Origin: an uncultured bacterium
GTDB lineage: Bacteria > Cyanobacteriota > Vampirovibrionia > Gastranaerophilales > Gastranaerophilaceae
Reading direction: 5' to 3'
Assembly: GCA_905216055.1 (NCBI GenBank)
Contig: CAJMSH010000014.1
Location: 1 to 29,967 of the forward strand
DNA length: 29,967 bases
This document shows, one piece after another, positions 1 to 7,146 of this stretch. Position numbers and translations under genes: made by a program. Position 1 is the stretch's first letter. Each line of letters starts with the position of its first letter. The notes below the pieces were generated by a model. That model searched no databases. It saw nothing but the letters and a program-made list of their open reading frames with translations, and had not been told where the DNA came from.

Positions 1-172
1 CTTGGTAACTGTTGCTTGGTACATGTTTTTTTGATTTTTAAACATGTTAAAAATTACTAACCCCTTGTGCGTTTGTCTTGCAAAGCGGTAGCAAGAGAAT
101 TGGGAAAGATTTTTCGAGAGTCTTTAAAAAGCGGCTTGTAAATGGTCGTAGGCATGATATAAAAACAAGAAA
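1..172. other. left-edge stretch without a supported gene
   Basis: No coding region can be supported here. One forward frame ends at 32-34 with the hydrophobic tail LVTVAWYMFF and could be the last residues of a gene lying mostly outside the window, but ten residues are too few to judge. An 8-bp inverted repeat (ACATGTTT at 21-28, AAACATGT at 40-47, T-rich loop) may be a terminator for such a gene. Confidence 0.3.
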
Positions 173-173
173 A

Positions 174-200
174 TGCCGGAAACAGTGAGGATTTCCGGCA
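174..200 (-). terminator. rho-independent terminator of the TolC-like gene
   Basis: A perfect 9-bp stem TGCCGGAAA / TTTCCGGCA with a 9-nt loop. Read on the minus strand it is followed by a T-rich run (TTTTCTTGTTTTTAT), so it suits the end of the minus-strand gene stopping at 251. A second perfect 9-bp hairpin (203-211 with 217-225, loop ATTTC) lies between the stop codon and this terminator. Confidence 0.65.
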
Positions 201-250
201 CATTACTTTAAATTTCTTAAAGTAAAGAGGTGATGATTATATGTGATTTT

Positions 251-1666
251 TTAGTTTACATAGTCGTAAGGTTTGCTGCCTGTTGCTTTGTACAAGCTGA
301 TTGCATCTGTCATACATTCAACTTTTTGTTGCGCAACAAGTTTTTCGATTGTTAACAAGTTTTCTTGATATTGGATTAAATCAAGTTTTGAGATTGTTCC
401 TTCATCGAATTTGTTTTCGTTATATTTGTAATCTGCTTTTTCAAGATTGAATTGTTTTTCTGTCTGAAGCATTTTATCTTTATCAAGTTTTGATGCAACC
501 AAAGCATCGTTTACTTCTTGGATTGCTGTTAAGTTTGTTTTGTAGTAATTTTGCAAAATTCTTTCATAAGAAGCTTTTTTCAATCTCAAATTAGCAATCA
601 AAGAACCGCCTTGGAATAATGGTGTCATAAGTCCGCCGCCAATACCGAATAGCATATTTTTTGTTGTGAATAAGCTTCCAATATCTCCTGCATTAAATAA
701 TGCACCGCCTAAAATATTAATTGACGGCAAAAATTCTTTTTTGGCAACTTTAACATCAATCCCTGCCTTTTCAACCATCAATTCTGCTTTCAAATAATCA
801 GGTCGGTTTGTGATAATTTCTGACGGGATTTGTGAAGGTACTGCCATTTTATAGTTTATGCTGTCAAGTGAATTTCTTTTTAAAGAATTTGCATTTTCAG
901 GGCTTTCACCGATGAGCACACACAATTGATGGAGCATTTGTTCTCTGTTTTTTCTTAATTCTATTAAATCAGTTTGACCTTGAACAAGTGCTTTGTTTGC
1001 CTTTACGGTGTCGGCAGTAGAGGTTAAGCCTTCTTTATTGCTTGCAAGCATTAAGTCATAGATTTCTTGTCTTAGTTTTACAATTTTTTCTTGAAGGTTA
1101 ATCATTTTATCAAGATTAATTATGTTAAAGTAGGTTGAACCCACAGCAGATGCAACGGCTATGTATGTTGCACGTTCATCTTGTTTTGAACCTTCATATA
1201 GTTTTTTTACTGCTTGAGTTTTGTTGTGGTTTTTCAAGAAAATATCTGCTTCGTATTGAACAATAATTGGCAGACCAAAACCGATATCTGTGTTTGTCAG
1301 GCCGGGAGCTTTGTACCAACCGGGACCAAAACCTGCAGCTGCAGATGGTAATTCGTTTGCAAATTGTAATTTAACGTTTTGGTAATATTCTTCAACATTG
1401 ATAGAAGCCATTTTCAAGTCGTAGTTGTTTAAAACAGCTTTTTCAATATATGAATTTAAAATATCGTCATTAAAATTGCTCCACCAATTCATATTTATAT
1501 AATCAAATTTATATTGGTCAGAAGTTTTTTTGTTTTTAGAAACCATGCTTTTAAATTGTTTTGGGGTTGCAGTAGAAGCTGTTGAAGTTTGTTCTATTGC
1601 AAATGCAGGCATGAAATTCATGCTCATAATACTTGCCAATAATGCTACGGATATAACTCTTTTCAC
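251..1666 (-). CDS. TolC/OprM-like outer-membrane efflux channel
   Basis: Outer-membrane factor of a tripartite efflux pump, 471 residues, close to the usual length of the family. It begins with GTG (1664-1666) and an evident signal peptide of about 23 residues ending MPAFA. There is no lipobox cysteine, so it is probably not lipidated. The mature part shows the duplicated helical hairpin layout of the family: long amphipathic helices rich in K, E, Q and A, each repeat followed by segments such as INILGGALFNAG and GIGGGLMTPLFQGG that fit the beta-barrel strands. It is divergent from marR, the HlyD-like adaptor and the MFS transporter, so these four genes probably form one exporter with its regulator. 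A GAGG-type ribosome site lies about 12 nt before GTG, which is rather far. The substrate cannot be read from the sequence. Confidence 0.85.
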   Translation of the reverse strand: MKRVISVALLASIMSMNFMPAFAIEQTSTASTATPKQFKSMVSKNKKTSDQYKFDYINMNWWSNFNDDILNSYIEKAVLNNYDLKMASINVEEYYQNVKLQFANELPSAAAGFGPGWYKAPGLTNTDIGFGLPIIVQYEADIFLKNHNKTQAVKKLYEGSKQDERATYIAVASAVGSTYFNIINLDKMINLQEKIVKLRQEIYDLMLASNKEGLTSTADTVKANKALVQGQTDLIELRKNREQMLHQLCVLIGESPENANSLKRNSLDSINYKMAVPSQIPSEIITNRPDYLKAELMVEKAGIDVKVAKKEFLPSINILGGALFNAGDIGSLFTTKNMLFGIGGGLMTPLFQGGSLIANLRLKKASYERILQNYYKTNLTAIQEVNDALVASKLDKDKMLQTEKQFNLEKADYKYNENKFDEGTISKLDLIQYQENLLTIEKLVAQQKVECMTDAISLYKATGSKPYDYVN

Positions 1667-1708
1667 AGTATTTTATTTCCTCTTTTTAAACTACTTGCAT
1701 TTTTACTA

Positions 1709-1772
1709 ATCCTATGTTAGCATAATAATGTTGTAAATGCAACATATTTTTTTACAACATAATATGTATAAT
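1709..1772. promoter_or_regulatory. divergent promoters with MarR-type operator
   Basis: A perfect 10-bp inverted repeat ATGTTGTAAA (1728-1737) / TTTACAACAT (1751-1760) is separated by 13 nt, and a third half-site CAACAT (1740-1745) forms an 18-bp dyad with the left arm. On the minus strand TTTACA (1732-1737) and TAGGAT (1709-1714) are spaced 17 bp, a fair sigma70 promoter for the TolC-like gene whose -35 lies inside the operator. On the plus strand TATAAT (1767-1772) directly follows the right arm and would serve marR, although no good -35 is visible. A protein bound here would block both directions. Binding by the adjacent MarR protein is inferred from position. Confidence 0.65.
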
Positions 1773-1794
1773 AATATGAAAACAAAATAGAACT

Positions 1795-2268
1795 ATGAAA
1801 ACTAATACAGAATGTAGCAGACATTACACAGACAGTATATATTATGAGCTCGAGCAAACTTCAAGATTAATGAAAAAAATTACGAGCCAACTATTTGTTA
1901 AATTGGATATAGATTTAACAATGGATGAATACGCTGCATTAGATACAGTTTCCATCAATGCAGGGATTTGTCAAAGAGATTTGGCAAAATTGTTATTAAA
2001 AGATAGAGCGAATACCGGTAGAATATTAGATTCTCTGGAACAAAAAGGGTTTATTACAAGATTTATTGATACCAAGAACAACAGATTGGTTAAAAAAATG
2101 GGGATAACGGAAGATGGTTTAAGAGAATTAAATATGATAAATACAAAAATTGAAAGGTATTTAAAAAGTTTAACCAGAACGATTAACCCGCAAGATGTAG
2201 ATAGAGTTCAAGAAACGCTAAAATCATTCAGAATTGAACTGGAAAAGGTAGTAGAGATAAATATATAA
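1795..2268 (+). CDS. MarR-family transcriptional regulator
   Basis: Winged helix-turn-helix repressor of 157 residues, normal for MarR proteins. The order is typical: N-terminal dimerisation helix (about 1-35), then the recognition region around GICQRDLAKLLLKDRANTGRILDSLEQKGFI, then the wing RFIDTKNNRLVKKMGITEDG, and C-terminal helices for dimerisation. It is the first gene of the efflux operon, 6 bp before the adaptor gene, and faces the TolC-like gene across a shared operator. It therefore most likely represses both sides and is released by a pump substrate or a related phenolic or lipophilic compound, by analogy with EmrR/MprA. The ribosome site is weak. The ligand is unknown. Confidence 0.88.
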   Translation: MKTNTECSRHYTDSIYYELEQTSRLMKKITSQLFVKLDIDLTMDEYAALDTVSINAGICQRDLAKLLLKDRANTGRILDSLEQKGFITRFIDTKNNRLVKKMGITEDGLRELNMINTKIERYLKSLTRTINPQDVDRVQETLKSFRIELEKVVEINI

Positions 2269-2286
2269 TTTAATATGAGGTATAAA

Positions 2287-3306
2287 ATGGAAGAACAAAA
2301 TACAAATATTGAAGAACAAAATTCTCAATTACAAGACGATGTAAAAGTTAAAAAACATAAACCTTTTAAGAGATTTATTTTTGTTGGTGTTGGTGTAGTT
2401 CTTGCAGTTGCGGCAGCATATTTAATCCATGATGCACTTCTTTATCAAACAACTGATGATGCTTATGTTGAAACAACTACCGTTCAGGTTGCACCAAGGG
2501 TTAGCGGACAAATTATCGCATCTTATGTAACAGATAACCAAAAAGTTAAAGAAGGTGATTTGGTTGCAAAGATAGATCCTGCAGATTATGAAGTTGCTTT
2601 GGCACAGGCTGAGGCAAAATACCAAAGAATTTTATTGGATCAAAAAAATGCACAAGCAAACTTTAAGGCTATGCAAACGAATATTGCGGTAGCTAAAAAA
2701 GATTTAGACAGATATACAAACCTTTATGAAAAGGGAGCTGTATCAAAGCAAACTCTTGATGCTGCTCAAGCAAAATATGATTCTGCACAGGCAAACTTAA
2801 CACAAGCAGAAGAATCATTGTTATCAAAAGGTGGCGGCAAAGTTGCTGATGCTGATTTGAAAGAGGTTAAAGCATTAAGAGATAAAGCAAAATTAAATCT
2901 GGGATATACAAACATTTATGCACCTCAAACAGGAACTGTATCTTCAAGACGTGTTGAAAAAGGTATGTATGTAAATGTTGGAACTCCATTATTTGTAATT
3001 GTTCCTGAAAATGTGTGGATTGTTGCAAATTATAAAGAAAATCAGCTTCGTCACATGAGACCGGGGCAGGAAGTTAATATTAAAATAGATACATATCCTG
3101 ACCATGTATTTAAGGGCAAAGTTGACAGTATTCAAAGAGCTTCAGGTGCAAAATCAAGTATGTTTCCACCTGAAAACGCAGTCGGATCATTCGTAAAAAT
3201 CGTACAGAGAATTCCTGTAAAAATCGTATTCACAGAAAAAATTGATCCGAATGTATATAATATCGTACCCGGTATGTCAGTAGTTCCAAAGGTAAGAGTA
3301 AAATAA
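2287..3306 (+). CDS. HlyD/EmrA-like membrane fusion protein
   Basis: Periplasmic adaptor that links the inner-membrane transporter to the outer-membrane channel. The preferred start is ATG at 2287 because TGAGG lies 6 nt upstream; the in-frame ATG at 2275 has no ribosome site, so the protein is 339 residues. Order: charged cytoplasmic tail, one membrane helix (FIFVGVGVVLAVAAAYLI), first half of the lipoyl-like domain (VAPRVSGQIIASYVTDNQKVKEGDLVAKIDP), a coiled-coil hairpin of about 90 residues rich in A, Q and K, second lipoyl half (YAPQTGTVSSRRVEKGMYVNVGTPL), then beta-barrel. This is the EmrA/HlyD pattern. It lies between marR and the DHA2 transporter, which matches EmrAB operons. Confidence 0.87.
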   Translation: MEEQNTNIEEQNSQLQDDVKVKKHKPFKRFIFVGVGVVLAVAAAYLIHDALLYQTTDDAYVETTTVQVAPRVSGQIIASYVTDNQKVKEGDLVAKIDPADYEVALAQAEAKYQRILLDQKNAQANFKAMQTNIAVAKKDLDRYTNLYEKGAVSKQTLDAAQAKYDSAQANLTQAEESLLSKGGGKVADADLKEVKALRDKAKLNLGYTNIYAPQTGTVSSRRVEKGMYVNVGTPLFVIVPENVWIVANYKENQLRHMRPGQEVNIKIDTYPDHVFKGKVDSIQRASGAKSSMFPPENAVGSFVKIVQRIPVKIVFTEKIDPNVYNIVPGMSVVPKVRVK

Positions 3307-3321
3307 TTTTGGGAAGATAGG

Positions 3322-3396
3322 GCTTTAAAAATAGAAGGTAAGTTTATATCTTAATTAAAATTTTTGAGAATAACTTATCTTCTGTTTTTTAAAAGC
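3322..3396 (+). promoter_or_regulatory. long imperfect stem-loop between the adaptor and transporter genes
   Basis: The arm at 3322-3344 pairs with 3372-3396 over about 23 positions. The inner 12 bp (AGAAGGTAAGTT with AACTTATCTTCT) contain one G-U pair, and the outer part GCTTT-AAAAA continues with small bulges. The strand after the inner stem reads GTTTTTT, so it could act as a partial terminator or as an mRNA processing site that sets the ratio of adaptor to transporter. Confidence 0.4.
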
Positions 3397-3428
3397 GGTT
3401 TAAAGAAACAAATAGGATTTACAAAAAA

Positions 3429-5000
3429 ATGTCAGAGAATACAAATATTGTTAGTGCAGAGGAATGGACTCCTAAAACAAATCCGTGGCTTATTATAATG
3501 CCTGTTATACTTGCTACATTTATGTATGCGTTAGATGAAACTGTTGCAAACGTTGCGTTACCACATATTGCAGGCTCATATTCCGTCAGTAATCAGGAAT
3601 CAATTTGGGTTTTAACAAGTTATTTGATGGCGAGCAGTATCGTAATCCCTATGATAGATTTTTTCTGTAAATTTATGGGAAGAAAAAATTTCTTTATGTT
3701 GGGAGTGTTAATATTTACGGTAGCGTCATTTTTATGCGGAATTGCAAATTCTATCGGAATGATTGTAGTTGCACGTGCTATGCAAGGTTTTGGCGGTGGT
3801 TGTCTTATGCCTATGGCACAGGCAATTACTTTGGAAAGTTTTAAGGGCGAAGCAAGAAATAAGGCAATGGCAGTATTTGGATTGGTTGTTGTTGTCGCAC
3901 CGATTTTAGGGCCTGTTATGGGCGGGTATATTACGGAAAATTGGTCTTGGCCATATATTTTCTTTATTAATGTGCCTTTTGGCTTTTTGTGTATTGCTTT
4001 GGCAAAAAAGTTTTTGGAGGATCCGCCTTATGCAAAAAAACAGGCAAATGTTCATTTAGATAAATTTGCTTTTTTGTGGCTTTGCGTATGGCTTGTACCA
4101 TTACAAATTGTGTTTGATAAGGGTAATGATGCGGATTGGTTTAACGCACCATGGATTTGTTGGCTCAGTGCAATTGCAGCAATTGGGTGTATCGCATTTT
4201 TTATCACTCAGGTTAAGGGGAAAAATCCGCTTATAAAACTTGATGTTTTAAAAGATATGAATTTTTTATGCGGAACTATTATGTTGATATTATTGAATGC
4301 TGTTTTGTTGGCTTCTTTGGCGATATTACCTCAATTGCTTCAAAATATGATGAGGTATGATGCTTTCACAAGCGGTATTGCAATTATGCCGAGAGGTCTT
4401 GGGGCATTTTTATCTCTTGCAATTTTTGGCGGAATAGGCGGACGAATTAGTTATAAAACTTACGGGATAATCGGACTTTTAGCCTTGGGTATAGGCGGTT
4501 GGATGCTTAGTGAATTGAATTTGGAAATCAGTATGATGAATATTGTTTTGCCAAACTTTGTATTCGGAATTGGGCTTGTATTTACGATGATGCCTATTAC
4601 AACTTTATCTTGCATAACATTGAAAAATGAACAGATGACAAACGCTTCAGGATTTCAAAATTTGTTGAAAACAATTGGTGGTGCAATAGGAACTTCACTT
4701 GTTGCAACAATGATTTCAAGATTTTCTCAAGTTCATCAAAACGGGCTTGTAAAATTCTTGTATGATACAAATAACAATTATTCGGATAGAATAAACTCTT
4801 ATGCAGCGTCATTTATTCATCAGGCAGGTGATATGGCAAATGCTACTTATATGGGTGGGAAAATGCTTTATAATCAGCTTATTCAACAATCAACATTCTG
4901 TGCATATATGACTACATTTAAAGTTTTTTCAATAGCTTGTTTTTTACTTATTCCTTTGATGTTGATTTTGAAGGGTGAGAAAAAGCTACTGTTGAAGTAA
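3429..5000 (+). CDS. DHA2-family MFS multidrug transporter (EmrB-like)
   Basis: Inner-membrane proton antiporter of 523 residues with about 14 predicted membrane helices, the length and helix count of the DHA2 (QacA/EmrB) subfamily. Signature segments are visible: LDETVANVALPHIAG in the first helix (motif D1), GRKNFFMLG (motif A), and VVVVAPILGPVMGGYITE (motif C, the antiporter motif). A non-membrane insertion near residues 445-480 matches the position of a late periplasmic loop. It is preceded by the EmrA-like adaptor and regulated with it. The TolC-like gene on the other strand completes a pump spanning both membranes. No terminator is visible after the stop. The substrate is likely lipophilic drugs or bile-type compounds, by family only. 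Confidence 0.87.
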   Translation: MSENTNIVSAEEWTPKTNPWLIIMPVILATFMYALDETVANVALPHIAGSYSVSNQESIWVLTSYLMASSIVIPMIDFFCKFMGRKNFFMLGVLIFTVASFLCGIANSIGMIVVARAMQGFGGGCLMPMAQAITLESFKGEARNKAMAVFGLVVVVAPILGPVMGGYITENWSWPYIFFINVPFGFLCIALAKKFLEDPPYAKKQANVHLDKFAFLWLCVWLVPLQIVFDKGNDADWFNAPWICWLSAIAAIGCIAFFITQVKGKNPLIKLDVLKDMNFLCGTIMLILLNAVLLASLAILPQLLQNMMRYDAFTSGIAIMPRGLGAFLSLAIFGGIGGRISYKTYGIIGLLALGIGGWMLSELNLEISMMNIVLPNFVFGIGLVFTMMPITTLSCITLKNEQMTNASGFQNLLKTIGGAIGTSLVATMISRFSQVHQNGLVKFLYDTNNNYSDRINSYAASFIHQAGDMANATYMGGKMLYNQLIQQSTFCAYMTTFKVFSIACFLLIPLMLILKGEKKLLLK

Positions 5001-5008
5001 AAGATTAA

Positions 5009-5035
5009 TTGTCGGTTCAATTTTTGTAGTATAAT
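5009..5035 (+). promoter_or_regulatory. candidate promoter for the C_GCAxxG_C_C - crcB operon
   Basis: A perfect -10 TATAAT (5030-5035) is preceded by TTGTCG (5009-5014) with a short 15-bp spacer. It is followed by AAGGAG (5047-5052), 9 nt before the ATG at 5062. No fluoride riboswitch-like structure was recognised in this leader. Confidence 0.45.
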
Positions 5036-5061
5036 CTTATTCAAAAAAGGAGATATGGATT

Positions 5062-5466
5062 ATGAAAGAAAAAGCTTTAAATTATTATATGAACCAAGGT
5101 TATTCTTGTGCTGAAAGTGTTTTGAAGGCTGCATGCGAAGAAGGTTTGTGCCCTGAATCACTTTTCCCTTGCGCAACTGCATTTTCAGGCGGTATGGCAT
5201 CAGGTTGTGTTTGCGGTTCTGTTGCTGCTGCACAAATTATTAACGGATATAATTTCGGACGTGAAAATTCAAAAGGAAACGATGTTTTAGCTCGTCAAAA
5301 TGCGGCAAAAATTGTTGAAGAATTTAAAAAACGTAATAAGGTAACTTGTTGCAGAGTATTGTCTAAAGGTTTGGAAGGGCAAGCAAAAAAACAGAATTGC
5401 TCAAAATATGTTGCTGATGCTTGCGAAATTCTTGAAGATATTTTGAAAGCAAAAGCAAATGTATAA
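5062..5466 (+). CDS. C_GCAxxG_C_C family cysteine-rich protein
   Basis: Small soluble protein of 134 residues with the conserved cysteine pattern of the C_GCAxxG_C_C family, which is thought to be redox active or metal binding although no clear enzyme role is established. Visible cysteines are C16 (YSCAES), C25, C30, C37, C49 and C51 (the GCVCG segment), C96 and C97 (TCC), C113 and C121. A glycine-rich run FSGGMASGCVCGS sits in the middle, as in other members. The gene starts an operon with crcB, overlapping it by 8 bp, and has a strong ribosome site. Linkage to a fluoride channel is observed here, but no functional link is claimed. Confidence 0.82.
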   Translation: MKEKALNYYMNQGYSCAESVLKAACEEGLCPESLFPCATAFSGGMASGCVCGSVAAAQIINGYNFGRENSKGNDVLARQNAAKIVEEFKKRNKVTCCRVLSKGLEGQAKKQNCSKYVADACEILEDILKAKANV

Positions 5467-5833
5467 TATAATTGCGATATTTTTAGGCGGCGGATTGGGC
5501 GCTGTATCAAGGTATTTGGTCGGTATTAATCTTGCCAGACATTTTGAAATTAATCTTCCGATATCGACTTTTCTTGTTAATGTTGTGGGAAGTTTTATTA
5601 TCGGTTTTTTATATTTCTTGTTTGTTGAAAAAGCTGATATAAGTCCTGTTGTTAAACTTGCTTTAACAGTTGGATTTTGCGGTGGGTTGACAACTTTCAG
5701 CACATTTTCTTTGGAGTTGTTTGAAATGGTTGGAAATCATCAGTTTTTCCATGCTTTTGCGTATGCAATTTTAAGTGTTACAATATGTTTGATAATGTCA
5801 GCGATAGGAGCATATTTTGCAAAATTTATTTAA
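5459..5833 (+). CDS. crcB: CrcB/FluC fluoride ion channel
   Basis: Membrane protein of 124 residues with four predicted helices, the normal size for the Fluc family, which works as a dual-topology dimer exporting fluoride. Family signatures: FLGGGLGAVSRYLVG in helix 1, STFLVNVVGSFIIGF in helix 2 with the conserved Asn, and GFCGGLTTFSTFSLE in helix 3, which holds the sodium site and the phenylalanine box (TTFSTFS). The ATG overlaps the end of the preceding gene by 8 bp and the next gene starts before the crcB stop, so translation is probably coupled across all three. There is only one crcB copy in the window, consistent with a homodimer. Confidence 0.92.
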   Translation: MYNIIAIFLGGGLGAVSRYLVGINLARHFEINLPISTFLVNVVGSFIIGFLYFLFVEKADISPVVKLALTVGFCGGLTTFSTFSLELFEMVGNHQFFHAFAYAILSVTICLIMSAIGAYFAKFI

Positions 5834-6659
5834 GTTTGATAAATTGAATTTTATAACTGCAGGCATGCCGTTAAGAACAGGTAAAGGCAGTTATACATCA
5901 GCATTTGGAGTTTTAGATGATATGGAACTTGACGGTATGGAACTTGAATTTGTCCATGGCGTCAGAATGAGCGATGAAAATAGAAAATTTGTTAAAGATA
6001 AGTCTAAAAACTTTGTTATAACAGCTCATGGCCCGTTTTATATTAATCTTAATTCTAAGGAAGAAGAAAAAATTGATGCAAGTGTTCAAAGAATAATCGA
6101 TACGGCCTCAGTTGCTTCTCAGGCAGGAGCTTTCAGTATAACATATCATGCTGCATTTTATATGGGCGCTGATAAGGAAACTGTTTTTAATCGTGTAAAA
6201 ACTCAAACAAAAAGAATTATTGATGTTTTAGAACGCGAAAATATAAATGTTTGGATTCGCCCTGAAACGACAGGTAAAGCTACTCAATGGGGAGATGAAG
6301 ATGAGATTATAAGGCTTTCAAAGGAATTTGAACAAGTTCTTCCTTGTATAGATTTTTCGCATCTTCATGCAAGATCTGCAGGTGCTTATAATACGTATGA
6401 CGAATTTTCCAATGTTTTGGAAAAAATCGGGAATGAATTGGGACAATATGCTCTTGAAAACTTCCATGGTCATCTTGCAGGCATTGAATATACTGCTAAA
6501 GGTGAAAGACAGCATTTGAATTTGGAAGAATCCGATATGAATTATAAGGATTTGATGAAAGCAATGAAGGAATTTGGTGTAAAAGGTGCATTGGTATGCG
6601 AAAGTCCAAACATCGAAGACGATTGCAAACTTTTGAAAGATTATTATAATTCATTATAG
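5817..6659 (+). CDS. endonuclease IV-like / xylose isomerase-like TIM-barrel protein
   Basis: A protein of 280 residues starting at TTG 5817, chosen because AGGAG (5806-5810) is 6 nt upstream; this start overlaps crcB by 17 bp. The sequence follows the AP endonuclease family 2 (endonuclease IV) barrel. Candidate metal ligands occur in order: H71 (TAHGPF), H111 (TYHAAF), E150 (RPETTG), D179 and H182 (IDFSHLH), H217 or H219 (FHGHLAG), H233, and E262 (VCESPN). In classical Nfo the seventh segment reads D-R-H; here it reads E-R-Q-H, so the third zinc site differs. This suggests either a divergent AP endonuclease, as in archaeal-type short Nfo, or a sugar isomerase-like relative. If it is a repair enzyme it would cut DNA at abasic sites. 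Confidence 0.7.
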   Translation: MQNLFKFDKLNFITAGMPLRTGKGSYTSAFGVLDDMELDGMELEFVHGVRMSDENRKFVKDKSKNFVITAHGPFYINLNSKEEEKIDASVQRIIDTASVASQAGAFSITYHAAFYMGADKETVFNRVKTQTKRIIDVLERENINVWIRPETTGKATQWGDEDEIIRLSKEFEQVLPCIDFSHLHARSAGAYNTYDEFSNVLEKIGNELGQYALENFHGHLAGIEYTAKGERQHLNLEESDMNYKDLMKAMKEFGVKGALVCESPNIEDDCKLLKDYYNSL

Positions 6660-6762
6660 TTTCTAATCCGTTTGTATGATTAATTAAAGATTTTTTTATT
6701 ATTTGACGTAATATTTGAAAAATAATTTTTTTCTGTGGAATTTAATAAAAAGGTCTTTAAAA

Positions 6763-7134
6763 ATGTTTTTTAATAATGTAAATAATTCTTTTGAAAATCG
6801 TGCGATATCGTCTTCTACATCATCTGACAGCCATGGCAGACGTCAAAAAGAAGATCCGAAAGAAGAATTGAAAAAATATATTGATGAAGATGAACCTGAT
6901 GAAGTTTTAATCGGCGGGCAGCCTATTTTGACGGAAGATGAAGTTGTTGCAATGGTAAATCAATATATTGCAAAGTTGAAATCAGAGCATGAAGATAATG
7001 AAAAGATTCAAAAAAAATTGGATAAATATTTGGAACATTTTGATGTTAAAAAATTTATGAAGAAAAATCCGAATATGACAAGTCCTGATTTTTATATGGT
7101 AATGTTTAATGAAACAGAAGGGCTTGTAAAATAG
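6763..7134 (+). CDS. small acidic hypothetical protein
   Basis: I do not recognise this protein. The preferred start is ATG at 6763 (AAGG 9 nt upstream), giving 123 residues; a TTG at 6715 would add 16 residues of poor composition. There is a Ser/Asn-rich N-terminus (residues 1-25), then a highly charged helical part. The segment DEPDEVLIGGQPILTEDEVV looks like a short conserved core, and KLKSEHEDNEKIQKKLDKYLEHF is predicted helix. There is no signal peptide or membrane segment. It follows the TIM-barrel gene by 103 bp and converges on recJ with only 12 bp between, where no terminator can be seen. Confidence 0.6.
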   Translation: MFFNNVNNSFENRAISSSTSSDSHGRRQKEDPKEELKKYIDEDEPDEVLIGGQPILTEDEVVAMVNQYIAKLKSEHEDNEKIQKKLDKYLEHFDVKKFMKKNPNMTSPDFYMVMFNETEGLVK

Positions 7135-7146
7135 CTCAACATCTGA

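Noticed and set aside
5001..5061. Fluoride riboswitch ahead of the crcB operon
   Set aside because: The leader is short and no fluoride-aptamer-like pseudoknot or conserved core could be found.
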